The translations under genes and the position numbers were made by a program. The notes under the pieces were generated by a model. It had not been told where the DNA came from. It saw nothing but the letters and a program-made list of their open reading frames with translations, and made no database searches. DNA of 64,000 bases, from NCBI GenBank assembly GCA_013298715.1, contig JAAFIQ010000002.1:248001-312000 (forward strand), written 5' to 3'. Positions within the stretch are counted from its first letter, which is position 1, and every line of letters starts with the position of its first letter. This document shows positions 8,031 through 18,753 of the stretch, piece after piece. This DNA comes from Bacteroidota bacterium (GTDB taxonomy: Bacteria > Bacteroidota > Bacteroidia > B-17B0 > Aurantibacillaceae).

Positions 8031-9371
8031 ATGAAGAAATTTTTTGCAAGTAGATTTTTTAAACTAATATGGAGTTGCTCACTTGCACTTCTGCTGTATT
8101 ATATTTGTCCGCCTTGTTACAGTAAAATTTGGCTATGCAGTGTGTTGGGAATACTTTTAGTACTAATTAATTTCAATAAATTTTTTGGGAATTTGGTTTG
8201 GCTTACACACATTTCTCGTTTTTTGGTTGGAGGTTTATTTATTTTTTCGGGTGTAATAAAAGCCAACGACCCAGTAGGATTTAGTTACAAATTAGAAGAG
8301 TATTTTGAAGTATTTAAAGTTGCAGTTAAAGGCGGAAGCTTCGAATTTTTAACTGCAATGTTTGAAGGCATGGCGCACATTGCCTTACCGCTTGCAGCCA
8401 TACTTTGCGCCAGCGAAATTATTTTAGGTGCAATGCTGTTAATTGGTTACAAAGTTCGTTTAACGCTTTGGATGCTACTTGCACAAATTTCGTTTTTCAC
8501 GTTTTTAACTTTTTATAGCGCTTGTTATAATAAAGTTACTACCTGTGGTTGTTTTGGCGATTTTTTAGTACTAAAACCTTGGACTAGTTTTGGGAAAGAT
8601 GTTGTATTATTAGTTTTAATAACCATGTTGTTTGCAGGAGAAGCCAATATTGGTGCGCTTAATAGCAGTTTGGTTAATCACACGCTGTTTTTAATAGCAT
8701 TAACCTTTTCAATTTTATTTCCAATTTACACTATTCGTAATTTGCCGCTTAAAGATTTTAGAGCTTATAAAATTGGAAATAATATAAAAGATGAAATGAA
8801 GTTTGCCCCAACCTACAAACCTGCTGAAATTGAAACAGGATTTATTTACGAAAATTTAAAAACTGGGAAACAAGAACATTTTAATTTAAAAAATTACCCG
8901 TGGGCAGATACACTAAATTGGAAGTGGGTAAAAACAGACAATGTGGTTGTAAAAGAGGCTGTTGATGCACCAAAAATAACTGATTTTACAATTACAAATA
9001 TTGATGGCGAAAATGTTACAGATAGTTTATTGAACGAGAAAAATCATAGTTTTTGGTTAATAGCCTATGACTTGAGTAAAACAGAAGAAAATGCAACCTT
9101 GATGGCAGAAATAAATGATTTTTATAAACTAGCTACGCAAAATAGAAACAACATGGTGGTGTTTACTGCCAGTAGCCCAAAGATGATAGATGATTTTAAA
9201 CACAAACATAATTTGTTAGCAGACTTTTTTATTGTTGATGGAACTGTTTTAAAAACTATGATTAGAAGTAACCCAGGTTTAATGTTGATGAAGAATGGAA
9301 CAGTGATAATGAATTGGCATTATAATAATTTCCCGTCATTTACGGATACTAAGCAAAAATATATGAAGTAA
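8031..9371 (+). CDS. BT_3928-family DoxX/MauE-like membrane protein with C-terminal thioredoxin-like domain
   Basis: The protein has 446 residues. The first ~240 contain about seven hydrophobic helices with DoxX/MauE features: FSGVIKANDPVGFSYKLEEYF, and later TTCGCFGDFL. The C-terminal ~150 residues, from IENLKTGK through FWLIAYDLSKTEEN to VDGTVLKTMIRSNPG, look like a periplasmic thioredoxin fold without a CxxC motif. This organisation is known in Bacteroidota as the BT_3928 family, whose function is not established; a role in envelope redox or quinone chemistry is only inferred from DoxX/MauE relatives. The start is ATG at 8031, two bases after the DUF1599 stop. Confidence 0.82.
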   Translation: MKKFFASRFFKLIWSCSLALLLYYICPPCYSKIWLCSVLGILLVLINFNKFFGNLVWLTHISRFLVGGLFIFSGVIKANDPVGFSYKLEEYFEVFKVAVKGGSFEFLTAMFEGMAHIALPLAAILCASEIILGAMLLIGYKVRLTLWMLLAQISFFTFLTFYSACYNKVTTCGCFGDFLVLKPWTSFGKDVVLLVLITMLFAGEANIGALNSSLVNHTLFLIALTFSILFPIYTIRNLPLKDFRAYKIGNNIKDEMKFAPTYKPAEIETGFIYENLKTGKQEHFNLKNYPWADTLNWKWVKTDNVVVKEAVDAPKITDFTITNIDGENVTDSLLNEKNHSFWLIAYDLSKTEENATLMAEINDFYKLATQNRNNMVVFTASSPKMIDDFKHKHNLLADFFIVDGTVLKTMIRSNPGLMLMKNGTVIMNWHYNNFPSFTDTKQKYMK

Positions 9372-9441
9372 AATTTATTTAGTTGTTGCTCGGAATGTTT
9401 TTATCTGCCGATGTTACACCTAAAATTTAGTGGAATAAAAA

Positions 9442-10815
9442 CTAGTTTCCAATTATTAATTCTTTTGATAACTCAACAAAATCAATACCATCAAAATTAC
9501 CGCTACTCATCATTAGCAAAATGGAGTCGTTCCAGTTTTTACTTTTTAAGTAATCTGTTACTTGTTTACTTTCGGTAAATACTTTTAAATCTTTTCTTCC
9601 AAACGATTTTAAAACTTGCTCAGGCGTAATTTCTTTTAATTTTTTATGCGCAATGGTATGCGGATTAAAGTACACAATGGCTTCATCTGCTAAATCCATT
9701 GCCCCATTGTATTGCAATAAAAATTCTTCAGTTAAACTGCTAAATGTATGCAATTCCATACAAGCAACAATATGTCTTTTAGTAAATTGTTGTTTTACCG
9801 CATTGGTTGTGGCTTTTAGCTTTGATGGGGAGTGCGCAAAATCTTTATAAAAATTAAATGTATCTTTTTTATAAACTAATTCTAACCTTTTGGCGGCACC
9901 TTTAAAACTTTGAATGGCGTCATAAAATTGTTTGTCGGTAATTCCAATTTTATTGCAAACTAATTTTGCTCCGTTTAAATTCATTAAATTATGTTCACCA
10001 AAAATTTGCAGTTCAACTTTTTCATTGTTAACTAACAAATAGGTAATGCCATTTTCAATTACATGTGGCGGAATAGAGTAGGGGGTTTTACTTGCAAGTT
10101 GGGTATAATTTTTTTCAGAGACTTTTTTTAGTTCCGTATCATTTTCGCAATAAATTAAATGACCTTGAGGCTCTATTAAGTGAATAAATTTTTCAAATTG
10201 TTCAACATAATTTTCAAATGTTGGAAATACGTTGATGTGATCCCAAGCAATGCCACTTATTATGGCAATAGATGGTTTGTAGAGATGAAATTTAGGTCTT
10301 CTGTCAATGGGTGAGGCTAAATACTCATCGCCTTCTATTACGGCAAATTTACTGGTATTACTGAAATTTACCATTGTAGAGAAACCCGTTAATTGGGCAC
10401 CAACTAAATAATCTGTTTCCATGTTACAATAATTCATCACATGCAAAATCATAGCAGTAATGGTTGTTTTACCGTGGCTGCCACCTATTACAATACGTGT
10501 TTTATCTTGTGTGGCTTGGTAAATGTATTCAGGGTAGGAGTATATTTTTAAGCCTAATTCATTGGCTCTTTGTAATTCGGGATTGTCGGCACGGGCATGC
10601 ATGCCAAGAATTACGGCTTCTAAATCAGAAGCTATTTTTTCAGGAAACCATCCAATCTCCGTTGGTAATAATCCTGCTTTTTGTAAACGTGATTTACTTG
10701 GCTCATTTATTTCATCATCGCTACCACTTACTGTAAATCCTTTTTCGTGTAAGGCCAAAGCCATGTTATGCATGGCGCTTCCGCCAATTGCAATTAAGTG
10801 CACTTTTTTACTCAT
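9442..10815 (-). CDS. mpl: Mpl-type Mur ligase (UDP-MurNAc:L-Ala-gamma-D-Glu-meso-DAP ligase-like)
   Basis: The 457-residue Mur ligase reattaches recycled murein tripeptide to UDP-MurNAc in the cytosol. Domain 1 carries the MurC/Mpl-type glycine motif (IAIGGSAMHNMA), followed by GSDDEINEPS. The ATP site GGSHGKTT is at 111-118. The central domain has EGDEYLAS and the metal-binding region AWDHINVFPTFE. The third domain shows KDFAHSPSKLKATTNAVKQ. The combination GGSAMHNMA and GMHARADNPEL separates Mpl-like enzymes from MurC. Many Bacteroidota have this protein as a peptidoglycan synthetase of this type. It stands alone, 125 bp after asparagine synthetase on the same strand. Confidence 0.85.
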   Translation of the reverse strand: MSKKVHLIAIGGSAMHNMALALHEKGFTVSGSDDEINEPSKSRLQKAGLLPTEIGWFPEKIASDLEAVILGMHARADNPELQRANELGLKIYSYPEYIYQATQDKTRIVIGGSHGKTTITAMILHVMNYCNMETDYLVGAQLTGFSTMVNFSNTSKFAVIEGDEYLASPIDRRPKFHLYKPSIAIISGIAWDHINVFPTFENYVEQFEKFIHLIEPQGHLIYCENDTELKKVSEKNYTQLASKTPYSIPPHVIENGITYLLVNNEKVELQIFGEHNLMNLNGAKLVCNKIGITDKQFYDAIQSFKGAAKRLELVYKKDTFNFYKDFAHSPSKLKATTNAVKQQFTKRHIVACMELHTFSSLTEEFLLQYNGAMDLADEAIVYFNPHTIAHKKLKEITPEQVLKSFGRKDLKVFTESKQVTDYLKSKNWNDSILLMMSSGNFDGIDFVELSKELIIGN

Positions 10816-10942
10816 GCTTAAATTTACAACTGTTCCAAAAATTATTTTTTAGTTTTAAAAGTAATTTTAAACAGTGTTTTATTAATAAGGTTTTTATTGA
10901 GAGTTACAGGTAGAATCTTAAATTCAAAATGAGTGAAATCCT

Positions 10943-12808
10943 TTAATCATTCAATTTTTCATTCAACAAAATTAATGTCCAAATAAAATTACCATTATCT
11001 TTTTTTCCAGAATTATTTTCTTCAACTATTTTGGCTATTGTACTTTCATCCAACAATTTATTCACTTTAGTAAGATTTTGCTTTAAAATTACTTCAAAGC
11101 TTTTGTCTTTAAACCATTCGCGTAAAGGCACACTAAATCCTAGTTTTGGGGCGTGCAACAAATTTTCTGGCAACGTTTTTCCTATAGTGTTTCGTAAAAT
11201 ACTTTTCAGTTCCAATCCTTGTAATTTTACATCTTTATGCACTTTGACCATAAATTCAATAAGTCTGTAATCTAAAAAAGGAACTCGTGTTTCAATAGAA
11301 TTTGCCATACTCATTCTATCTACTTTTACTAAAAAATCGTTTGGTAAGCTGTGGTAGTAATGAACATACATTAATTTGTAAAAATCATCGGTGTAAGTAC
11401 AGTCTTTTAAAAGTGTTTCAAAATACGTTTCAATAGGAATTACATTTTTAATAGTCCTTGTTAATGTTTTTATACTTTCTAAATCAGTAAATGCAATTTG
11501 TTGGGCTATTCTTTTCTCAAAAGGTAGTTTAGAGGCTTTAAGAAAAGTAACAAGTTTTATTAATTTATATTTATGTTTATTTGGTAAAACACTTGCTGTG
11601 ATTGCAATTAGCTGCGTTAAAATCTTTACGGCATACGCTGGTAAAAAACGTTTAAGCCTGTTAGTTATTTTTATTGCTTTATAAGAATTGTAGCCACTCA
11701 AAACTTCATCGCCACCATCGCCGGTTAACACCATTTTTACTTGTTTTGAAGCGTGCTTTGATACAGTATCTGTAGGTATGGCAGAGGAGTCTCCAAAAGG
11801 TTCATCAAAGTGATGTGAAATTTTCTTTATTGATTCTTGAAATTCTGCAGGCTCAACTTCTCCCAAAAAATGTTTTGTTTTAAATTTTGTTGCAACTTCT
11901 TGTGCTAATTCACTTTCATCAAAATCTTTAGTATTAAAACCAATTGTAAATGTGTTAACTGGGAATTTACTTACTTCGCTCATAGCAGATACAACCGATG
12001 AAGAGTCTAAGCCACCACTTAAAAAGGCTCCAAAGGCAACATCGCAGCGCATACGTATTCTTACAGCATCTTTAAATAAATCTTCAAATTGTTTGTACAC
12101 TATTTTTTTATCGGTAATCATTTTCTCCTCATTAATCTGTGGGAGTTCCCAATATTTTTTTTCAACCACATTCCCATTCTTTACAATGAGGTAATGAGCG
12201 GGTTTTAATTTAAAACAATTTTTATAAAAGGTATCGGGTGCTGGTATATTGGTAAGTGCTAAGTAAATTTCAGTAAGTTCTAATCGAATTTCTTTTTCAA
12301 TTCCATAGGCAAATAAACATTTTAGCTCAGAACCAAAAACAAACGTGTTGTTATGCACAGCATAGTGCATGGGCTTTTCACCAATTCTATCGCGTGATAA
12401 AAACAATGATGCATCAATTTTATCATATAAAGCAAAAGCCCACATGCCATTAAATTTATTCTGGCAATCGTAACCCCAAGCTCTGTAAGCATTAATAATA
12501 ACCTCTGTATCCGAATTGGTAACAAAGTTGTAGCCAAGATTAATAAGCTCTTCGCGCAATTCAATGTAGTTATATATTTCGCCATTATAAACGAGTACAT
12601 AATTTTTATCATCACTTAGCATTGGCTGTGCGCCCAAATCCAAATCAAGGATAGATAACCTTCTGTGGCCTAAAGCAATATTATTTTCTAAAAAAAATCC
12701 TTCTGCATCAGGCCCGCGATAAACCATGCAATCCGTCATCATTTTTAAAGTCGATGGATTAACAGATTTTGTAGAATCAAAATGAATATAACCAGCTATA
12801 CCACACAT
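10943..12808 (-). CDS. asnB: Asparagine synthetase (glutamine-hydrolysing) AsnB
   Basis: The 621-residue enzyme makes asparagine from aspartate, glutamine and ATP. The mature N-terminal nucleophile is Cys2 (MCGIAGYIHF), beginning an Ntn glutaminase domain of about 210 residues with RGPDAEG, GHRRLSILD and NGEIYNY. The synthetase domain has the PP-loop SGGLDSSSV near residue 265, GDGGDEVLSGYN, and the DRMSMANSIETRVPFLD segment. Length and order are typical of AsnB. Amidotransferases of this shape also occur in surface polysaccharide loci (WbpS-like), but no sugar genes sit nearby, so the housekeeping role is more likely. The gene lies between mpl and a repeat element. Confidence 0.9.
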   Translation of the reverse strand: MCGIAGYIHFDSTKSVNPSTLKMMTDCMVYRGPDAEGFFLENNIALGHRRLSILDLDLGAQPMLSDDKNYVLVYNGEIYNYIELREELINLGYNFVTNSDTEVIINAYRAWGYDCQNKFNGMWAFALYDKIDASLFLSRDRIGEKPMHYAVHNNTFVFGSELKCLFAYGIEKEIRLELTEIYLALTNIPAPDTFYKNCFKLKPAHYLIVKNGNVVEKKYWELPQINEEKMITDKKIVYKQFEDLFKDAVRIRMRCDVAFGAFLSGGLDSSSVVSAMSEVSKFPVNTFTIGFNTKDFDESELAQEVATKFKTKHFLGEVEPAEFQESIKKISHHFDEPFGDSSAIPTDTVSKHASKQVKMVLTGDGGDEVLSGYNSYKAIKITNRLKRFLPAYAVKILTQLIAITASVLPNKHKYKLIKLVTFLKASKLPFEKRIAQQIAFTDLESIKTLTRTIKNVIPIETYFETLLKDCTYTDDFYKLMYVHYYHSLPNDFLVKVDRMSMANSIETRVPFLDYRLIEFMVKVHKDVKLQGLELKSILRNTIGKTLPENLLHAPKLGFSVPLREWFKDKSFEVILKQNLTKVNKLLDESTIAKIVEENNSGKKDNGNFIWTLILLNEKLND

Positions 12809-12999
12809 GTTTTAGGTAATAAAAATCCTTTCTAAATTTAATCCAACTAAGTTAAGCACTTTCTTTATTAATCAAACTTTGGGTTTAATTAGAAATTATG
12901 CTTTCCAAGTAATTTATTTTCAATAAAGATGTTATAAAATCAAAAGATTGAATCATAAACTTGCAACAACAATAGTTTATGTAGAAATTAGAGCCTATT

Positions 13000-13262
13000 T
13001 AGGGTTCACTCAAAATGTATAAAAATTAGCTGAATCGACCTGCCTACGGCGGGCACGGGCAGCGAAGTGAAGATGTATATAAATACTTCGAACTGAGCTA
13101 ACGATGAGTCAGCTAATTTTTATCAAGCAAAGGAAATAAAAAAACTCTATTTTTTAGTGCAAGGATTTTCTCAAAAAATTTCAAAAAGCTTTGCATATAA
13201 AAATGGATTTAATCCTTAAATCACTTATTAATTGGCATATTTGCGTTTTTGAGTGAACCCTA
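13000..13262. mobile_element. MITE-like element with nested perfect inverted repeats
   Basis: The 489 bp between asnB and the VWA gene hold no credible coding region but do hold this element. Its outer ends are a perfect 16-bp inverted repeat, TAGGGTTCACTCAAAA at 13000-13015 and its complement at 13247-13262. Inside, 15 bp at 13019-13033 (ATAAAAATTAGCTGA) are inverted at 13109-13123. Between the inner arms lies a GC-rich piece (CCTGCCTACGGCGGGCA) out of character with the AT-rich surroundings. No transposase frame is present. Length, terminal repeats and lack of coding fit a non-autonomous element. A structured RNA or a double terminator cannot be excluded. Confidence 0.6.
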
Positions 13263-13297
13263 TTTAAACTTTAATTGAATAATATTGTTGTATTAGC

Positions 13298-14395
13298 GTG
13301 ATTGGCGTAAGATTTAATAAACACGAGAATAAACCAAGCGATTTATTTGCAAAATTGCTTACTATTTTTAAGCAGTTAATTACCTACACCAGCGGGGATG
13401 TTGATGAGGCAATAGATTGGTTAAAACAATTGGATAAAGAATACGAGCTTACAACTCCAGATTACACCATAGACGATTTTATAAATGAGCTAAAAGAAAA
13501 AGGTTATTTAAAAAATGAAAAGGATAGTGGTGGAAATGGATTAGCTATCACTGCCAAAACTGAACAACTTATAAGAGACAATGCCTTAGAAAAAATATTT
13601 GGGAAACTAAAAAAATCTAATTCTGGAAATCATTCTACAAAGTTTACTGGTAAAGGAAGCGAAGAAATTAATGACGAACTCCGTGCTTTTGAATTTGGTG
13701 ATTCTCCTCAAAACATTGCAATGATGGAAAGTTTACAACAAGCGCAGATTAATCATGGCTTGGATGAATTCAAATTAACCGAAGCAGATTTATTAGTGCA
13801 TGAACAAGAGTTCAAAACGCAAACATCAACCGTTTTAATGATTGATATTAGCCATAGCATGATACTGTATGGTGAAGACAGAATTACACCTGCAAAGATG
13901 GTGGCGATGGCTTTGGTTGAAATGATTAAGCGTAAATATGCAAAAGACAGCATTGATATTATTGTTTTTGGTAATGAAGCATGGCAAATACAAATTAAGG
14001 ATTTGCCTTATTTACAAGTTGGACCTTATCACACAAATACAGTTGCTGGGCTTGAGTTAGCCATGTCTATTTTACAAAAGAAAAAAGCAAGCAACAAACA
14101 AATTTTTATGATTACAGATGGGAAACCAAGTTGCTTAAAAGAAAATGGCATGTATTATAAAAATAGTAATGGCTTGGATAGGCGTATAGTAAATAAGTGC
14201 TTAACTCTTGCAGCCGCTTGCAAACGAAGTAAGATTGGTATAACTACCTTTATGGTAGCTAACGATCAGTATTTACAAACTTTTATAGATGAGTTTACAC
14301 AAGCCAATCAAGGAAAGGCGTATTTTACAGGCTTACAAGGTTTAGGTGAAATGATTTTTAGAGATTACACAAATAATAAACGTAAAAAAATTTAA
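13298..14395 (+). CDS. VWA-domain protein, partner of the MoxR/ChlI-type ATPase
   Basis: The 365-residue protein starts at a GTG (13298). Its first ~170 residues are mostly helical. From about 177 comes a von Willebrand A domain with TVLMIDISHSM, where D183-S185-S187 form the MIDAS DxSxS, and with MITDGKPSC further on. Soluble VWA proteins of this type work as partners of the AAA+ ATPase encoded 13 bp downstream, as in Mg-chelatase (ChlD/ChlI) or MoxR/VWA chaperone pairs that insert metal or remodel a target. No signal peptide or TM segment is seen, so it is cytosolic. The MITE-like element ends only 35 bp before the start and may carry or displace the promoter. Confidence 0.82.
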   Translation: MIGVRFNKHENKPSDLFAKLLTIFKQLITYTSGDVDEAIDWLKQLDKEYELTTPDYTIDDFINELKEKGYLKNEKDSGGNGLAITAKTEQLIRDNALEKIFGKLKKSNSGNHSTKFTGKGSEEINDELRAFEFGDSPQNIAMMESLQQAQINHGLDEFKLTEADLLVHEQEFKTQTSTVLMIDISHSMILYGEDRITPAKMVAMALVEMIKRKYAKDSIDIIVFGNEAWQIQIKDLPYLQVGPYHTNTVAGLELAMSILQKKKASNKQIFMITDGKPSCLKENGMYYKNSNGLDRRIVNKCLTLAAACKRSKIGITTFMVANDQYLQTFIDEFTQANQGKAYFTGLQGLGEMIFRDYTNNKRKKI

Positions 14396-14408
14396 ATAAA
14401 CTTTCAAA

Positions 14409-15887
14409 ATGGATATAAATAAAATAACAATACTTGGCGATTTAAAAAAGACAAATTATGTTTCAAAATCGATTAAACAAGAGTTGAGAGATAATTTAAT
14501 TTTAAAATTAAAAAATAAAGAAACAATTTTTGATTCGATTTACGGTTACGAGCAAACTGTTATACCCGAACTACAACGTGCAATTTTGAGCAAACATAAT
14601 ATTTTATTTTTAGGATTGCGTGGCCAAGCCAAAACTAAAATGGCCAGACAATTGGTAAATTTGTTAGATGAGTACATTCCTGTTGTTGCAAATAGTCCCT
14701 TAAATGATTGCCCATTAAATCCAATTTCGAACTTTGCAAAAAATTTAATTAGTGAGTTGGGCGATAAAACACCTATTGCTTGGATACACAGAAGCGAAAG
14801 ATTTGCCGAGAAGTTAGCCACACCAGATGTAAGTGTTGCGGATTTAATAGGGGATGTTGACCCAATAAAAGCTGCGAATTTAAAATTGTCGTTTGCTGAT
14901 GAAAAAGTTATACATTACGGATTAATCCCTCGAAGCAACCGTTTTATTTTTGTAATAAACGAATTACCCGATTTACAAGCACGTTTACAAGTGGCTCTGT
15001 TTAATATTTTGCAAGAAGGTGATATTCAAATTCGTGGCTTCAATATTCGTATACCACTGGATGTACAATTCGTATTCACCGCAAATCCAGAAGATTATAC
15101 AAATCGTGGAAGTATTGTTACACCGCTTAAAGATAGAATTGGTGCGCAAATTCTTACACATTACCCAAAATCAATTGCGCTATCAAAACAAATCACCCAA
15201 AGTCAAGCCAAATTAAGTAATGAACAACAAAAAATTGAAGTAAGCGAGGTTTTAAAAAACCTTATTGAGCAAATTGCAGTTGAAGCTAGGTCAAGTGAAT
15301 TCGTAGATTCTAAAAGTGGCGTAAGTGCAAGGCTCACTATTAGTGCCTACGAATGTTTGGTGAGCAGTGCCGAATTACGGTTTTTAACCAACAATCAGCC
15401 TTATACATTTGCACGGGTAAATGATGTATATGGAGCTATTGCCGCCATTAATGGTAAAGTAGAGTTGGTTTATGAAGGCGAGCAAGAGGGAGCAGCCATT
15501 GTAGCAAATAATTTAATAAGCCAAGCCATACGTACATTGTTTGTAGAATTGTTTGAAGATCCTGCTAAACTTAAAAAGAAAAATCAAGTAAATCCTTATG
15601 CTGAAATTGTGAGCTGGTTTAATCAAGAAAATAAAATTGATTTGTTGGATACTGAAACTGATAAAGGCTACACTGCTGCTTTAAAAATTGTAGAAGGTTT
15701 AGATGAATTGGTTTCTAAATTTCATCCAACTGTAAAAGGGAATGAAAAATTAGTATTAATGGAATTTGCTTTGCATGGCTTAGCAAATCATTCACTCATC
15801 AACAAATCTATTTTAGAAAAAGGAATTTCTTTTAAAGATTTATTTGGTGCCTTAATTGGTAAAAATGATTTTGGGAATTTGATGTAA
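14409..15887 (+). CDS. MoxR/Mg-chelatase (ChlI)-type AAA+ ATPase
   Basis: The 492-residue ATPase has Walker A GLRGQAKT at 69-76. The ChlI-like insertions SDVDPIKAANLK-type and GLIPRSNRFIFVINELPDL (Walker B region) follow, then LFNILQEGDIQIRGFNIRIPLDVQFVFTANPEDYTNRG with sensor 1 Asn, and PLKDRIGAQI. This matches ATP-binding proteins annotated as magnesium chelatase-like or sigma-54-interaction-like in Bacteroidota that pair with a VWA protein. The pair probably acts as a chaperone or metal-insertion machine on an unknown client. No porphyrin pathway genes are nearby, so true Mg-chelatase activity is unlikely. It is co-transcribed with the VWA gene. Confidence 0.85.
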   Translation: MDINKITILGDLKKTNYVSKSIKQELRDNLILKLKNKETIFDSIYGYEQTVIPELQRAILSKHNILFLGLRGQAKTKMARQLVNLLDEYIPVVANSPLNDCPLNPISNFAKNLISELGDKTPIAWIHRSERFAEKLATPDVSVADLIGDVDPIKAANLKLSFADEKVIHYGLIPRSNRFIFVINELPDLQARLQVALFNILQEGDIQIRGFNIRIPLDVQFVFTANPEDYTNRGSIVTPLKDRIGAQILTHYPKSIALSKQITQSQAKLSNEQQKIEVSEVLKNLIEQIAVEARSSEFVDSKSGVSARLTISAYECLVSSAELRFLTNNQPYTFARVNDVYGAIAAINGKVELVYEGEQEGAAIVANNLISQAIRTLFVELFEDPAKLKKKNQVNPYAEIVSWFNQENKIDLLDTETDKGYTAALKIVEGLDELVSKFHPTVKGNEKLVLMEFALHGLANHSLINKSILEKGISFKDLFGALIGKNDFGNLM

Positions 15888-15911
15888 ATCACCACGAGAA
15901 TTTAGACTCAT

Positions 15912-17309
15912 TTAAACCCTAATCCCTACAACACAAACATCGTCTACTTGTTCGTGATTTCCTTTCCACGATTGATAATGGTTTTCAATAATAGAATTTA
16001 ACTCAATCATCGTTTTATGGTGGTTGGAAATTAATAAATTTTCAAAATTTTTGCGCATTAATTTTTTTCCATTTGGCCCTCCAAATTGGTCGGCATAGCC
16101 ATCGCTAAACAAATAAATGGTGTCGCCTTTTTCAAGTTGCAATGTTAAATTAGTGTATGGCAAAGCCACATCGGTTAGGTTACCAATGGCTTGTTTATTT
16201 GGTTTTAGTGTAATTAATTCTCCTTGCCTTACTACCAAAACCGGATTGTTTGCGCCAGCATACGCCATTTGCAAAGTATCCATATTTATGGCAACAAAAG
16301 CTATATCCATGCCATCTCTTATCTCTTCGCCATACCCATGGTTAAGTGTTTTTATAATGTTTTTATTTAAATGATCCAACGCTTCTGCTGGCGTATTTAC
16401 ATTTTTATCTACTGATGATTGGTGTAAAAAATTGCTTCCAAGTAAACTCATAAACGCTCCAGGTACACCGTGCCCCGTACAATCTGCAACAGCCATTAAT
16501 ACATAGTCCTGTGCTGGGCTATTTGCAGGTGTTGTTCTAATTTTTTTTGCCCAATAAAAATCGCCACAAACAATATCACGTGGTAAGTAATACACAAAAA
16601 AATTATCACCAAATAAATCTTTTAGTAAATTTTTTGGAGGTAATAGTGCTTCTTGCAAGCGTTTGGCATAGCGTAAACTACTTGTTATTTCTATATTTTT
16701 TTGTTCAACTTCTGTTTTTTGAATTTCTATAATATTTTTCGATTCTTCTAATTCCAATCTACTTTTTATTTCATTAAACGTTAATCTGTAACGTTGCCTA
16801 ATTATAAAAACACAAGCTATTGCTACAGTTAAAGTAAGTAGACCACCATTCACTAAAAATTCGTCAACAGAAATTTTACTAAACCAAATAAAAAATACAA
16901 CATTGCTTATTACAGTTGCAATTAATAAAATGATAGAAAGTTTTACTTCCCACAAAACAAGCATACCAACACAAATAAAAAGTGCCATGTAGGCAAAGGT
17001 GTGTTTTTGCATGTGCGGCACATCCATCATATTCCACATAAAGGCATTCTGAATAGAAATACCAAGCACCAACAAAAACATAATAAAGTAAATACTTAGT
17101 TTAGTTTTATTTCTGCTTAAAAGAAAAGCCAAACTCACCAAACAGACTGATAACCTAAAAATAAAAAAGGGTTTAAATAATTCAGGAACGGTAAGGTAAT
17201 CGCCTAAACTCCATAGCAAATTAAGGGCAAAACCAACCCAGCAAGCAATTACATGAAATTTTTCGGTAGATTTATTAAATTCAGTTTTTATTTTATCGTC
17301 GTTTACCAT
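15912..17309 (-). CDS. Membrane-bound SpoIIE/PP2C-type serine phosphatase
   Basis: The 465-residue protein begins with about six TM helices (roughly 20-185), followed by a short coiled coil (LEESKNIIEIQKTEVEQKNIEIT). The C-terminal ~250 residues are a SpoIIE/PP2C domain with the metal-binding motifs VCGDFYWA, ADCTGHGVPGAFMS and SDGYADQFGG. Proteins of this plan dephosphorylate Ser/Thr on regulators such as anti-sigma-factor antagonists, responding to a membrane signal. The N-terminal region resembles a 7TM-like sensor but no ligand can be inferred. It is convergent with the AAA gene and divergent from enolase. Confidence 0.85.
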   Translation of the reverse strand: MVNDDKIKTEFNKSTEKFHVIACWVGFALNLLWSLGDYLTVPELFKPFFIFRLSVCLVSLAFLLSRNKTKLSIYFIMFLLVLGISIQNAFMWNMMDVPHMQKHTFAYMALFICVGMLVLWEVKLSIILLIATVISNVVFFIWFSKISVDEFLVNGGLLTLTVAIACVFIIRQRYRLTFNEIKSRLELEESKNIIEIQKTEVEQKNIEITSSLRYAKRLQEALLPPKNLLKDLFGDNFFVYYLPRDIVCGDFYWAKKIRTTPANSPAQDYVLMAVADCTGHGVPGAFMSLLGSNFLHQSSVDKNVNTPAEALDHLNKNIIKTLNHGYGEEIRDGMDIAFVAINMDTLQMAYAGANNPVLVVRQGELITLKPNKQAIGNLTDVALPYTNLTLQLEKGDTIYLFSDGYADQFGGPNGKKLMRKNFENLLISNHHKTMIELNSIIENHYQSWKGNHEQVDDVCVVGIRV

Positions 17310-17434
17310 ACAAAAACAGGGTTAAGTTACTCAGCTAAATTCATTATTGCAAGCGTTTTCACTTATTTAATCTTTATAAATTTAATGTTAAAAAAGAGTT
17401 ATAATTAAAGCTTAAAAAAATTGTTTTGATTTTA

Positions 17435-17442
17435 TACTTTTG
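17435..17442 (+). promoter_or_regulatory. Candidate -7 element of the eno promoter
   Basis: TACTTTTG at 17435-17442 fits the Bacteroidota TAnnTTTG -7 element and stands 19 bp before the eno ATG. A good -33 box is not obvious, so support is limited. Confidence 0.4.
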
Positions 17443-17443
17443 A

Positions 17444-18751
<1,308 letters not shown>

Positions 18752-18753
18752 TT

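Noticed and set aside
10943-12808. AsnB as a polysaccharide amidotransferase (WbpS-like)
   Set aside because: No sugar-nucleotide genes are close; the nearest such genes are 20 kb away. The housekeeping role is simpler.
13000-13262. Insertion sequence with transposase
   Set aside because: No open frame of useful length occurs between the inverted repeats.
14409-15887. True magnesium chelatase subunit
   Set aside because: No ChlH-type subunit or chlorophyll gene is present and the phylum does not usually make chlorophyll.
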